The position numbers and the translations under genes are program-made. Shown here in pieces: positions 9,632 through 18,174 of a stretch of 64,000 nucleotides of DNA. Positions within the stretch are counted from its first letter, which is position 1, and each line of letters opens with the position of its first letter. The notes beneath the pieces were generated by a model that was not told the origin of the DNA, did no database searches, and was given only the letters and a program-made list of their open reading frames with translations. The DNA comes from Cutibacterium acnes (GTDB taxonomy: Bacteria > Actinomycetota > Actinomycetes > Propionibacteriales > Propionibacteriaceae). The stretch spans positions 62,001 through 126,000 of the forward strand of contig NZ_CP023676.1 of NCBI RefSeq assembly GCF_003030305.1, given 5' to 3'.

Positions 9632-10621
9632 ATGAAGATTCTCATCACCGGCGGGGCCGGTTACATCGGATCAACGGTTGGTTCGGCATGTGAGGAGGCC
9701 GGCCATGAGGTCGTCGTGCTGGACGACCTATCCGCGGGACGCCGCGAATTCGTTCGCGACCGCACGTTCTACGAGGGCGACATCGCTGATCAGGACCTGC
9801 TCGATCGCGTCTTCTCCGAGAACCAGATCGACGCCGTCGTCCACTGCGCAGCCAAGATCATCGTCCCCGAATCGGTTGATGAGCCGCTGACCTATTACGG
9901 CAACAATGTCGGCAAGACCGTTGCTCTGCTCAAGGGAATGGAGCGCAACGGCGTACACCGCATCTTGTTTTCGTCCTCGGCGTCGATCTATGCCACTGAC
10001 GAGGAGTTCAAGGTCACTGAGGAATCCGCTCTGGACCCCGGTTCCCCCTATGCCACCACCAAGTTCATGGTGGAGTTCATCTTGCGTGACGCCGCGCACG
10101 CCTCTGATCTCAAGGCATTGAGCCTGCGGTACTTTAACCCGATCGGTTCAGACCCGAAGCTGCGTACTGGTCAGCAGATTGAGCATCCCACCCACGTGCT
10201 CGGCAAGATGATTGACGCCTGGATGGAGGGTTCCACTTTCACCGTCACTGGAGTGGACTGGCCGACTCGTGATGGGTCAGGTATTCGCGACTACATCCAC
10301 GTTTGGGATCTGGCTCGCGCTCATGTTGCTGCTTTGGAGCATCTCGATGAGGTTACGACCGACGACCCGTACCAGGTATTCAATATCGGTACCGGAAGCG
10401 GCGTTACCGTTAAGGAGCTCGTTAAGGCCTTCGAAGAGGGTACGGGTAAATCCCTCAATGTCGTCTACGGCCCGCCGCGTCCCGGCGATGTCGCAGGTGC
10501 CTACACGGTGTCCCGCCGGGCCAAAGACCTGCTCGGTTGGAGCGCGGAGCTGACCCAGGCGGATGGAATCCGTGACGCCATTGCATGGTTGCCCGAGCGC
10601 AAGAAGATCCTGGGTTACTGA
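9632..10621 (+). CDS. galE: UDP-glucose 4-epimerase GalE
   Basis: A 329-residue NAD-dependent epimerase interconverting UDP-galactose and UDP-glucose (short-chain dehydrogenase fold). The N-terminal Rossmann motif is ILITGGAGYIGSTVG, the catalytic YxxxK is in SPYATTKFMVE near residue 145, and SLRYFNPIGS is a family signature. The start at ATG 9632 has GGAAGG about six bases upstream; it gives the MKILITGGAGYIG N-terminus typical of GalE. It acts in the Leloir pathway and would process galactose released by the galacto-N-biose phosphorylase encoded some 20 kb downstream. Monocistronic, followed by a strong hairpin. Confidence 0.95.
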   Translation: MKILITGGAGYIGSTVGSACEEAGHEVVVLDDLSAGRREFVRDRTFYEGDIADQDLLDRVFSENQIDAVVHCAAKIIVPESVDEPLTYYGNNVGKTVALLKGMERNGVHRILFSSSASIYATDEEFKVTEESALDPGSPYATTKFMVEFILRDAAHASDLKALSLRYFNPIGSDPKLRTGQQIEHPTHVLGKMIDAWMEGSTFTVTGVDWPTRDGSGIRDYIHVWDLARAHVAALEHLDEVTTDDPYQVFNIGTGSGVTVKELVKAFEEGTGKSLNVVYGPPRPGDVAGAYTVSRRAKDLLGWSAELTQADGIRDAIAWLPERKKILGY

Positions 10622-10640
10622 TTCTTCCCTGTTGCCACAC

Positions 10641-10670
10641 CACCGGCCCTGCACTTGTGCGGGGCCGGTG
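10641..10670. terminator. hairpin terminator between galE and tetR
   Basis: CACCGGCCC at 10641-10649 pairs perfectly with GGGCCGGTG at 10662-10670, and the inner GCAC/GTGC extends the stem to about 13 pairs around a four-base CTTG loop. It lies between two convergent genes, so it could stop transcription from both sides. No T-run follows on either strand, which is common for high-GC actinobacteria. Confidence 0.7.
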
Positions 10671-10693
10671 CTATGTCGGGGCCTGTCGCGGGA

Positions 10694-11326
10694 TCACATG
10701 GGGTGGACGAAGGTCAGCACCATCATTGTCAGCTGGTTGGTCATGCGGTCGATGTCGGCCTGGCGTCCTGACGCCATTGCCGCCAGCACCCGAAAATCGA
10801 AGACGGCTTGGGTGACCTCGACGAGGTCGGAAACCGCGATGGTGGCGGTGGCGGCGTGTTCACGCAGAGCCTGCTCGACCATTTGGCACAAGGCAGGAGT
10901 GATAACGTCCCCGACCTGCCGGTAGGCCTGACGCAATCGTGGATTCCGTGCTGCCTCGATGGTGATCTCCAGGATCGCCATGGCCGTCAAGGGATCGGAG
11001 CCGACGGTTGAGGCGAACAGGGCGATGATGCCGTGGATGCGGTCACGCAACGCTTCGTGACCGTCGTTGGGGAAGTCCAGAGAGGACCCCAGGGTCGCAA
11101 GATTCTTCTCGGCATAACGACGTAGCACCGTGGTGCACAGGTCGTCTTTCGAGGTGAAGTTGGAGTAAAAGGCGCCGCGGGTGAACCCAGCCTCCTCGCA
11201 AATCTCCTCGACGGTCGATCCCGGGACCCCCTTGCGGGCAAAAACAGCAACGGCGGCATCGGCCAGCCGAGCTTGGGTGGCGGCGCGGCGCGCCGAGATC
11301 GGAGGGGTGTCGCTGGTTGTAGTCAT
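10694..11326 (-). CDS. TetR-family transcriptional repressor
   Basis: A 210-residue TetR/AcrR regulator. The N-terminal helix-turn-helix spans about residues 15-60, with VEEICEEAGFTRGAFYSNF as the recognition region. The rest is the helical ligand-binding and dimerisation domain. ATG 11326 gives an N-terminus shortly before the first helix; longer in-frame extensions would run back through the intergenic region and are unlikely. The gene diverges from the MMPL transporter gene, and the space between them contains two GATAC-type inverted repeats, so it probably represses that operon and itself until a ligand, perhaps a lipid or toxic compound, binds. The ligand is unknown. Confidence 0.9.
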   Translation of the reverse strand: MTTTSDTPPISARRAATQARLADAAVAVFARKGVPGSTVEEICEEAGFTRGAFYSNFTSKDDLCTTVLRRYAEKNLATLGSSLDFPNDGHEALRDRIHGIIALFASTVGSDPLTAMAILEITIEAARNPRLRQAYRQVGDVITPALCQMVEQALREHAATATIAVSDLVEVTQAVFDFRVLAAMASGRQADIDRMTNQLTMMVLTFVHPM

Positions 11327-11370
11327 GAGGATCCCGAGGCAGTGGACGTGCAACCACTCATGGGGTGGAT

Positions 11371-11381
11371 GTATCGGATAC
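11371..11381. promoter_or_regulatory. candidate TetR operator 1
   Basis: GTATC-G-GATAC is a perfect 5+1+5 inverted repeat between the divergent tetR and MMPL genes. The same GTATC/GATAC half-sites recur in the second repeat 13 bases downstream, which is what a local TetR dimer would recognise. Binding is inferred. Confidence 0.5.
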
Positions 11382-11393
11382 GATGCTACCTCG

Positions 11394-11409
11394 GATACAT
11401 AAGTGTATC
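11394..11409. promoter_or_regulatory. candidate TetR operator 2
   Basis: GATACA-TAAG-TGTATC is a perfect inverted repeat with 6-base arms and a 4-base centre, sharing half-sites with the repeat at 11371-11381. It lies about 37 bases before the MMPL start and 68 bases before the tetR start, a position suited to repressing both genes. Confidence 0.55.
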
Positions 11410-11445
11410 GAGTGGTGTTCGTGTGATTCCAACCGAGGGGTGATG

Positions 11446-14175
11446 ATGTCCTCCTTGCTCCACGATCTCGGGGTGTGGTGTTTCCGGCGGGCCAAGACCG
11501 TTGTAGCACTGTGGCTGGTCCTGCTGGCTCTGCTTGGTGTGGGAGTTGCCGCTCTGCACGGTGACTACGACGATTTCTTCACCATCCCCGGGGCGCCTTC
11601 CCAGGTGGCCTACGACAAACTCCAGGTGGCCTTCCCGCAGGCCTCTGCGCTCAGCGCCAACGTCGTCGTCACCGTCCCTGACGGCACCAACATCTCGTCG
11701 AAGCTCATCCGCTCCCGGATCGAAAAGGGGGTGGACGAGCTCAAAGACCTCCCCCTCGTCACCGGGGCGACATCACCGTGGAACAAGTACGTTACCGGGA
11801 TGGTCAACAAGGACCACACCGCGGCCGTCATCCAGGTAGAGCTGGGGCAGAACAACGCGGTGACCTTTCCTGATTCCGGACGTCACGACCTGATCAGGGT
11901 TGGCAACGAGATTCAATCGGACCTGCCATCAGGGTCCCATGTGTACGTAGGGGGACAAGCCTTCGAGGCGACGCTACCCTCCCTGTCGATCACCGAGGTC
12001 ATCGGAGTCGGGGTGGCCCTCGTTGTCCTCTCCGTCACCCTGGGATCCCTGGTAGCAGCTGGAATGCCCATCGTTACAGCCGTGCTCGGGGTCGGGGTCA
12101 CCTATTCAGGCATGGCGATTCTCACCAGATTCACCACGGTCAACTCCGTCACACCGATGCTGGCGGTCATGCTTGGGCTGGCCGTCGGGATCGACTACGC
12201 CCTGTTCATCCTGTCGCGCCACCGTGACCAGCTGCGTGACGGTGCCGAGGTGCAGGAATCGGCTGCCCGAGCCGTCGCGACCTCGGGTTCGGCGGTGGTC
12301 TTTGCCGGGGCGACGGTCGTCATCGCCCTCATCGGCCTGTCCATTGCCAGGATCCCCTTCCTCGCCGTCATGGGTATCTTCGCAGCCATTGGTGTGGCCC
12401 TGGCCGTCGTCATCGCCCTGACGATGCTCCCTGCCTTCATGGGGCTCATGGGGGAGAGGTTGCGTCCGAGGAGATCCCGCGCGGACACGAAGGCCAGGAC
12501 TGCCGGGGAAAAGGAACGTTCCGGGGGCATCTTCGGATGGTGGGTGCGCACTGTCACGCGGGTGCCGCTGGTAACCATTCTTGTCGTCGTAGTGGGGCTG
12601 GGGGCCTTGGCTGTCCCCATGAAGGACCTGCACCTTTCCCTGCCCACCGCTGCAGAACTGCCGGCCAGCAACACCGCTCGGCAGACCTATGACGTCCTGG
12701 AGCAGAAATTCGGGCCGGGGTTCAACGGGCCGGTCATCGTCACCGCCGACGTCGTCTCCTCGCACGACCCGATGAGAATAGTCAACGGGCTGAAGGCCGA
12801 CATCGAGAAGATTCCGGGGGTTGACACCGTTGCCCTGGCGGTGCCGAACCGAAATGCCGACTCCGCGATGATCCAGGTGCTGCCGACCACCGGCCCGGCC
12901 GACGAGGCCACTAATAACCTGGTGCGTACCCTGCGTGACCACGAGACTCAGTGGCGCGATACGTACGGTGTCGACACCGCCGTCACCGGCTTGACAGCCA
13001 TCAAGCTCGATGTCTCGCAACGTCTAGGTGCCGCCCTGTTACCCTTCGGGATCTTCGTCGTCGGGCTGTGCCTAGTGCTGCTGACCTTGGTGTTTCGCTC
13101 CATCGCAGTGCCCATCAAAGCCACCGTCGGGTACTTGTTATCGGTGTTGGCCGCTTTCGGGGTCTCCCAACTCGTCTTCAACCGGGGTATCGGGTTGCAG
13201 GTGGTGAACCTGGATCGTCTGGTGCCCATCATCTCCTTCATGCCTATCGTCGTCATGGGCATACTGTTCGGATTGGCGATGGACTACGAGGTGTTCCTGG
13301 TCTCGCGGATGCGTGAGGAATATGTACACACCGGTGATGCCAAAGGTGCTGTGACAAGGGGATTCATCGGTTCGGGCAAGGTCGTGACGGCAGCTGCCGT
13401 CATCATGATTTCGGTGTTCGTCTTCTTCATCCCCGAGGGCATGAACGCCATCAAGGAAATCGCCCTGGCCCTGGCCGTCGGGATCCTCACGGATGCCTTC
13501 TTGGTGCGGATGACCCTCGTTCCGGCCGTGATGGCTCTGCTAGGTGACAAGGCCTGGTGGCTGCCCGGGTGGCTGGATCGACGCCTACCCCGCCTCGACA
13601 TCGAGGGAGAAGGGATCGCCCACGAGGAAAAGCTGGCCGCCTGGCCCACAGCGGATCACACCGAGGCCCTGCACGCCGAGGGGATCGGGGTGGAGGGGCT
13701 CTTCGAAGGCCTCGACATGCACGTCGAACCGCGTCAGGTGCAAGCCGTCGTCGGATCGCAGAACAGTGTCTCGGCCGTCCTGCTGGCGATCGGGGGACGG
13801 CTGCCCTTGGATCACGGCCGGATGAGGTCGGGAGGATTGCTGCTACCCGAGCGGGCTTCCAGAGTGCGTCGGGTGACGTGGTTCCTCGACGCGTCCGCTC
13901 CGGATTTCGTTGACGAGCTGCGCTCAGCGATGACGGTACTCACCCATCTGCCCCGACGACCCAGTAAACGTCCCCGGCTGTTCCTCATTGACCACGCCGA
14001 CCGGATCGTCGATCCCATTACTCGGGATCTGCTGGAATCCCTGGTTCGCGAAGCCGGCGAGGCTGCGGTGATCTTGGGTGCCCAGCGTCGCGGTCGCATC
14101 GATTGGCTCTCCCCACAGATCATCCACAACCTGGCCGAACACCATTTTGAGTCGTCCTCTGGAGGTACTCGATGA
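11446..14175 (+). CDS. MMPL/RND-family transporter with C-terminal ABC-ATPase-like domain
   Basis: A 909-residue MMPL-family (RND superfamily) exporter, proton-driven and typically moving lipids or drugs out of actinobacterial cells. It has two repeats, each with an extracytoplasmic loop and a block of about six membrane segments (near 175-345 and 525-700). The conserved GLAVGIDYALFILSRHRDQL and GLAMDYEVFLVSRMREEY, with the proton-relay Asp residues, are both present. Residues from about 740 to the end depart from the family: this tail aligns by eye with an ABC nucleotide-binding domain lacking a functional Walker A. ATG 11446 is preferred over ATG 11443 because GAGGGG ends five bases before it. 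It is coupled to the YhgE/Pip gene by ATGATGA and probably controlled by the divergent TetR. Confidence 0.9.
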   Translation: MSSLLHDLGVWCFRRAKTVVALWLVLLALLGVGVAALHGDYDDFFTIPGAPSQVAYDKLQVAFPQASALSANVVVTVPDGTNISSKLIRSRIEKGVDELKDLPLVTGATSPWNKYVTGMVNKDHTAAVIQVELGQNNAVTFPDSGRHDLIRVGNEIQSDLPSGSHVYVGGQAFEATLPSLSITEVIGVGVALVVLSVTLGSLVAAGMPIVTAVLGVGVTYSGMAILTRFTTVNSVTPMLAVMLGLAVGIDYALFILSRHRDQLRDGAEVQESAARAVATSGSAVVFAGATVVIALIGLSIARIPFLAVMGIFAAIGVALAVVIALTMLPAFMGLMGERLRPRRSRADTKARTAGEKERSGGIFGWWVRTVTRVPLVTILVVVVGLGALAVPMKDLHLSLPTAAELPASNTARQTYDVLEQKFGPGFNGPVIVTADVVSSHDPMRIVNGLKADIEKIPGVDTVALAVPNRNADSAMIQVLPTTGPADEATNNLVRTLRDHETQWRDTYGVDTAVTGLTAIKLDVSQRLGAALLPFGIFVVGLCLVLLTLVFRSIAVPIKATVGYLLSVLAAFGVSQLVFNRGIGLQVVNLDRLVPIISFMPIVVMGILFGLAMDYEVFLVSRMREEYVHTGDAKGAVTRGFIGSGKVVTAAAVIMISVFVFFIPEGMNAIKEIALALAVGILTDAFLVRMTLVPAVMALLGDKAWWLPGWLDRRLPRLDIEGEGIAHEEKLAAWPTADHTEALHAEGIGVEGLFEGLDMHVEPRQVQAVVGSQNSVSAVLLAIGGRLPLDHGRMRSGGLLLPERASRVRRVTWFLDASAPDFVDELRSAMTVLTHLPRRPSKRPRLFLIDHADRIVDPITRDLLESLVREAGEAAVILGAQRRGRIDWLSPQIIHNLAEHHFESSSGGTR

Positions 14176-16541
14176 TGACTGAACGTTCCCATTCCACGAT
14201 CAGGTTAAGGTGGCCGGCGGTGGTGGTTCTCGTCCTCGTTCCGCTGCTGGTGGTCGCCGGATTGGTCGGGACGACCTGGCATACCACCGACCGGTTGGGC
14301 CGGGTGAAAGCGGCCGTCGTCAACGAGGACAAGGCCGTCAAGGTGCGTGGACAACTGGTTCCGATGGGCCGCCAACTCACCGCCGCCTTGATGGACTCTG
14401 GCTCGCACACCACTGATGGCCACACCGTCGACTGGACTCTCACCGACGCCCAGGGGGCTGCCGAGGGGCTGCGGGACGGCACTTACTCGGTGGTGGTGAC
14501 GATTCCGGAGTCCTTCTCGGCTGATGCCACCTCCTTCTCCGCCAACGACGTCAACAAGGCCAAACAGGCCCTCATCGACGTGACGGCCTCCCAGAACTCC
14601 CCGGTCACCGACACCACGATCGCTGAGCTCACCGCCCAGGTGGCGCGCCGGTCCCTCAACACCACCCTGACTTCGAAATATCTGGAGAATGTCTACGTTG
14701 GTTTCAATCGGTTTGCCGAACAGATGGCCAGGATGGCCGGCGCTGCGGCGAAACTGGACGACGGGGCCACGAAACTCGCTGACGGCACTAAACGTTCTTC
14801 CGCCGGCGCAGCCACCCTTGCCTCCGGCATGACGAAGCTCAGCGGGGGAGCTCAGCGGTTGTCAGCTAACGGCGGCAAGCTCACCGACGGTGTCTCCCAG
14901 CTCTCCGGAGGGCTCACAACCTTGTCTCATAAGGGCCAGCAGCTCAGCCAAGGGGCCGATGGGCTGGCCAGCGGGGTGGCGACCTACACCGATGGCACGG
15001 GGAAGGTCGTCGACGGCATCGGGCAGCTGTCGGCTGGTTTGACGACGATGGATGAGAAGATCGCTGCGGCTACCGGGAAAATCGATCCCTCCCAGCTCGA
15101 CAAACTCGCCGGTGGGGCCGGACAGCTTGCTGATGGCATCGACCAGTTCACCGGCAATCTGGTGGGTTACCGCACTGAGATCCGCCAGTACGCGTCGGGA
15201 AAGAAAACCGCGGAACTTAGTAAGGAAGCCCTGTCCCGGGGCGAGGCTGACTTCCTGCGTCGATGCGTGCGAAGCCACACCGCGCAGGAATGCCACGACC
15301 TGGTACCCATCGTCCGCGACGCGATGACCGATGGGTACGCCCTGGGCGTGCGGGCTGGGTCGGGGGTGGCCGTCAAGGCGATGGCGATCAAGGATCCGAA
15401 CTCTGGCAAGAGCATCGACGACGGCATCGACGAACTTGCTGACGGTTCCTCACGACTGTCTCGAGGGGTCAATGAGTTCACCACACAACTGCGCACTGGT
15501 TTGCCGAAGATGGTCAGGCAGGTCACCCGGCTACATGAGGGTATCCACCAGGCCGCTACCGGTGCCCAGGCCTTAGCCAGCCGGTCCCAACAGCTCAAGG
15601 CCGGCGGGGTGAAGTTATCGTCAGGGGCCGCGACTCTTGCCCACGGGGTCGACGCCTACACCGCTGGGGTGAGTAAGGCTGCTGGCTCGACGCCGAAACT
15701 TCAAAACGGCGTTAACCAGTACGTCGATGGGGTAGATCGTCTCTCCGACGGCCTGGCGAAAGCCGCCACGGGGGCTGGAACCTTCGCGTCGGGGATGACC
15801 AAGCTCGACTCAGGAGCCCGGAAACTCACCAAGGGCACCGGCGTGTTCTCCAGCCAGCTGGCAGCCGGAGCCAAGAAGGTGCCGACATACTCCCAGAACG
15901 ACCGCACCAAGCTTGCCGACGTCGTCTCTGCACCTGTCAACGGGGACGGACCAGCTATCGCGACCTCGGTGGCTGTCGTCGCTGTGCTGCTCGTCCTGGG
16001 CGCCTGGATCGCTGCTCTGGCGACCTGGTTGGTGGCCCGGACGGTGCCCTCGGGGGCACTCACCTCCTCACGCTCAACCCTGGGGTTATTGGCCCGGACA
16101 ATGTCGGTTGGGGCAGTGGTAAGCGTTGCGGTGAGCGGTGGCCTGGCCGTCATTGGTGGTACGGCTCTGGGGCTTTCGGTGCCGAGGTCAATCGGTTTGG
16201 GTAGCTTGTTGCTGCTTGTCGGGGTGATGTTCGGGCTGGTCAACCACTCCCTGGCGGCATGGCTGCACGGGCTGGGGCGTCTTATCAGTGTCGTGCTGGT
16301 CACCGCCACAGTGGCTGCTGGATTAGCCAGCACAGTTCCCGCTCCGGTGCGCTGGGCCGACGCCGTCTCCCCCCTCAACCCGGCCCTGCGGGCGGTGCAG
16401 GCCGTGGTGGCCGGCCAGAATCCCGCGTTTGGGTCCTTAGTGGCCGTCGTGGCTTGGGCCGTGGTGGCTCTGGTGGCCAGCATGGGGGCGGTGGGGCGGC
16501 GTCGCCAGACCAGCGCGAAGGCGCTGCTGGGCTCGGGGTAG
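14172..16541 (+). CDS. YhgE/Pip-type ABC-2 membrane protein
   Basis: A 789-residue YhgE/Pip-like protein. One N-terminal membrane segment (about residues 12-32) is followed by a large external region. The last 200 residues hold about six membrane segments of ABC-2 permease type. The external region is full of short repeats of the form L-x-x-G-x-x-x-L, for example LASGMTKLSGGAQRLSANG, at about residues 190-300 and 410-570, and should form long helices. GGAGG at 14161-14165 precedes ATG 14172. The overlap with the MMPL stop and that protein's ATPase-like tail suggest the two act as one envelope complex. YhgE homologues serve as phage receptors or in type VII-related export elsewhere, but the role here is unknown. 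Confidence 0.88.
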   Translation: MMTERSHSTIRLRWPAVVVLVLVPLLVVAGLVGTTWHTTDRLGRVKAAVVNEDKAVKVRGQLVPMGRQLTAALMDSGSHTTDGHTVDWTLTDAQGAAEGLRDGTYSVVVTIPESFSADATSFSANDVNKAKQALIDVTASQNSPVTDTTIAELTAQVARRSLNTTLTSKYLENVYVGFNRFAEQMARMAGAAAKLDDGATKLADGTKRSSAGAATLASGMTKLSGGAQRLSANGGKLTDGVSQLSGGLTTLSHKGQQLSQGADGLASGVATYTDGTGKVVDGIGQLSAGLTTMDEKIAAATGKIDPSQLDKLAGGAGQLADGIDQFTGNLVGYRTEIRQYASGKKTAELSKEALSRGEADFLRRCVRSHTAQECHDLVPIVRDAMTDGYALGVRAGSGVAVKAMAIKDPNSGKSIDDGIDELADGSSRLSRGVNEFTTQLRTGLPKMVRQVTRLHEGIHQAATGAQALASRSQQLKAGGVKLSSGAATLAHGVDAYTAGVSKAAGSTPKLQNGVNQYVDGVDRLSDGLAKAATGAGTFASGMTKLDSGARKLTKGTGVFSSQLAAGAKKVPTYSQNDRTKLADVVSAPVNGDGPAIATSVAVVAVLLVLGAWIAALATWLVARTVPSGALTSSRSTLGLLARTMSVGAVVSVAVSGGLAVIGGTALGLSVPRSIGLGSLLLLVGVMFGLVNHSLAAWLHGLGRLISVVLVTATVAAGLASTVPAPVRWADAVSPLNPALRAVQAVVAGQNPAFGSLVAVVAWAVVALVASMGAVGRRRQTSAKALLGSG

Positions 16542-16562
16542 CCGTCGACCTACAGTGGTGCC

Positions 16563-16718
16563 GTGAACAAACCTTTCCTTGTGGGCCTTGCCGTCGTGGC
16601 CAGTACCATTGCAGTGGTCAGCCGGATCAGCTCAGTGAGGAGGGGCTGGATCGACGAGGTTTGGCGATTCGGTATGGATGGGATCGACGAGCGCCCCGAC
16701 GATGAGCAGCGACGCTGA
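16563..16718 (+). CDS. small single-pass membrane protein, 51 aa
   Basis: A GTG-started frame encoding 51 residues that begins MNKPFLVGLAVVASTIAVVS. It has one N-terminal membrane segment followed by a charged tail ending in DERPDDEQRR. It starts 21 bases after the YhgE/Pip stop on the same strand and fills most of the gap to the convergent ABC permease gene. No strong ribosome binding site is visible. It could be a small accessory subunit of the MMPL/YhgE complex or an unexpressed frame. I do not recognise a family. Confidence 0.45.
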   Translation: MNKPFLVGLAVVASTIAVVSRISSVRRGWIDEVWRFGMDGIDERPDDEQRR

Positions 16719-16726
16719 CCCTTTTC

Positions 16727-18172
16727 CTATTCAGTCCGGGCTAGCCCATCGTCGATGACCCGGCGCAGAGTCGGGCGGGTAGCCCACAGACCCAGCCGAA
16801 CCATGCCCGCTCCCGCCACAATGGTGGCGACCGTTACGAGGACCGTTGCTGGCCGGGTGATGAGAGCAATTCCGGTCGCCGGGACGAGCAGCAGCCCGGT
16901 GGCAATAATGCCGGTGACCATGGCGAACCGCATCGGTGAGATGACAGTGATGCGTCGCACCTTGTCCTGGGTTTGCAGATCCATCCCGACGACGTCCAAC
17001 CCCACTTCGACAGATCGACGGTCGAGGATCGCGGAAGCTTGATTGACTCCCACCGAGCAGGCAACGGTGGCGAACGCGAAGATGATGAGGAGGATCACCC
17101 CGGTCTGTAGGTCTCCTCCGACGATGCGGGCGGATTTCGTGGCCGGGGGATCGTTGTTGATGGTTTGCATCATTGCGGCTCCGGTGCCTCCCAGCATTCC
17201 GACCACGCACACCGCTCCTAGCGAGGCTACCTGGGTCCAGGCGGCGCGCGGGTTCTCCAGCACCTGGCGGGCTGCCACGAGATCGGTGGCATCTTTGGCC
17301 CGTTGTAGACGGTGCTGGAAGTACATAGCCAGTAGCTTCGGCCCAATGATGTTGGCGAGCTCGACGACGGCAGCCAGAATGACGGCGATAAACACGTACA
17401 CGCCGACCATGCCTGTTTGGTGACCGAGAAATCCCAACACGGCCTTAGAAAAGACGATGAGCAGGACTATGGCACCACCGATTGCCAGCCGAACCCACGA
17501 GACTGACCGAGGTTGGCTGCGCATTCGCACTCCAAGCGGGGAGACGTCGACCTTACGCAGGCCGATCGCAGAGCTGACAAGGGCTAGTAGCACGAGAGTG
17601 AGGATGACTCCGGCCACGGGGATAGGCCTGAGCAGGATTGAATCTGCGCCGACCTTTCCGCCGTTGAAGGAGAGCTGTCCTAGCAGAGGCAGGCACAGTA
17701 CGTATCCGGTGATGCCCAGGATGGAACCTACAAGGGCTTGTAGCCCGGCCTCGGTCAGGGCCACTACCCGCAACAGGTGGGACGAAGCGCCCACAAGTCG
17801 TAGAGAGGACAACCGGTCGTCCCGGCGTCGCGCCGATAATCGTGCCGCCGAAGCTGCCAGGGTCATCAAGGGCAGCACCAGCAGGATGACGGCAATTGTC
17901 GAGGTCAGCTTGTAGAAGCCAGAGTTGTCTCCCGGTAGATGCCACATCATGACGGCACCGCCAGTGACGTCGAGGATGATGGTTGCAATGACAGCGAAAG
18001 CAACTACCGGCAGCCGCCAGGTGGAGTGGTCAGCGGCTGAGGCACGGAGGGTCATGCTGAGGATCGCAGCAGTGGTAAGACGTCCGGGCGTAGCTCCCAG
18101 TGGCTCGGGGACGGTGAGGGACGGGATCCTTTGATCGGCGGTTCCCGGTTCGATAGGTGGCGTCATAGTCAT
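16727..18172 (-). CDS. FtsX-type ABC transporter permease
   Basis: A 481-residue membrane protein of the FtsX/MacB permease class. After about 45 residues there is a membrane segment, then a block of segments near residues 85-240, and the FtsX-like core with further segments near 250-300 and 395-465. The C-terminal IVAGAGMVRLGLWATRPTLR is the last segment plus tail. ATG 18172 is chosen because GGAGG lies eight bases upstream; this start overlaps or abuts the ATPase stop (18175), so the pair is coupled. Such transporters export peptides or drugs or remodel the envelope; the substrate is unknown. It converges on the MMPL/YhgE operon with only eight bases between stops. Confidence 0.85.
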   Translation of the reverse strand: MTMTPPIEPGTADQRIPSLTVPEPLGATPGRLTTAAILSMTLRASAADHSTWRLPVVAFAVIATIILDVTGGAVMMWHLPGDNSGFYKLTSTIAVILLVLPLMTLAASAARLSARRRDDRLSSLRLVGASSHLLRVVALTEAGLQALVGSILGITGYVLCLPLLGQLSFNGGKVGADSILLRPIPVAGVILTLVLLALVSSAIGLRKVDVSPLGVRMRSQPRSVSWVRLAIGGAIVLLIVFSKAVLGFLGHQTGMVGVYVFIAVILAAVVELANIIGPKLLAMYFQHRLQRAKDATDLVAARQVLENPRAAWTQVASLGAVCVVGMLGGTGAAMMQTINNDPPATKSARIVGGDLQTGVILLIIFAFATVACSVGVNQASAILDRRSVEVGLDVVGMDLQTQDKVRRITVISPMRFAMVTGIIATGLLLVPATGIALITRPATVLVTVATIVAGAGMVRLGLWATRPTLRRVIDDGLARTE

Positions 18173-18174
18173 GA

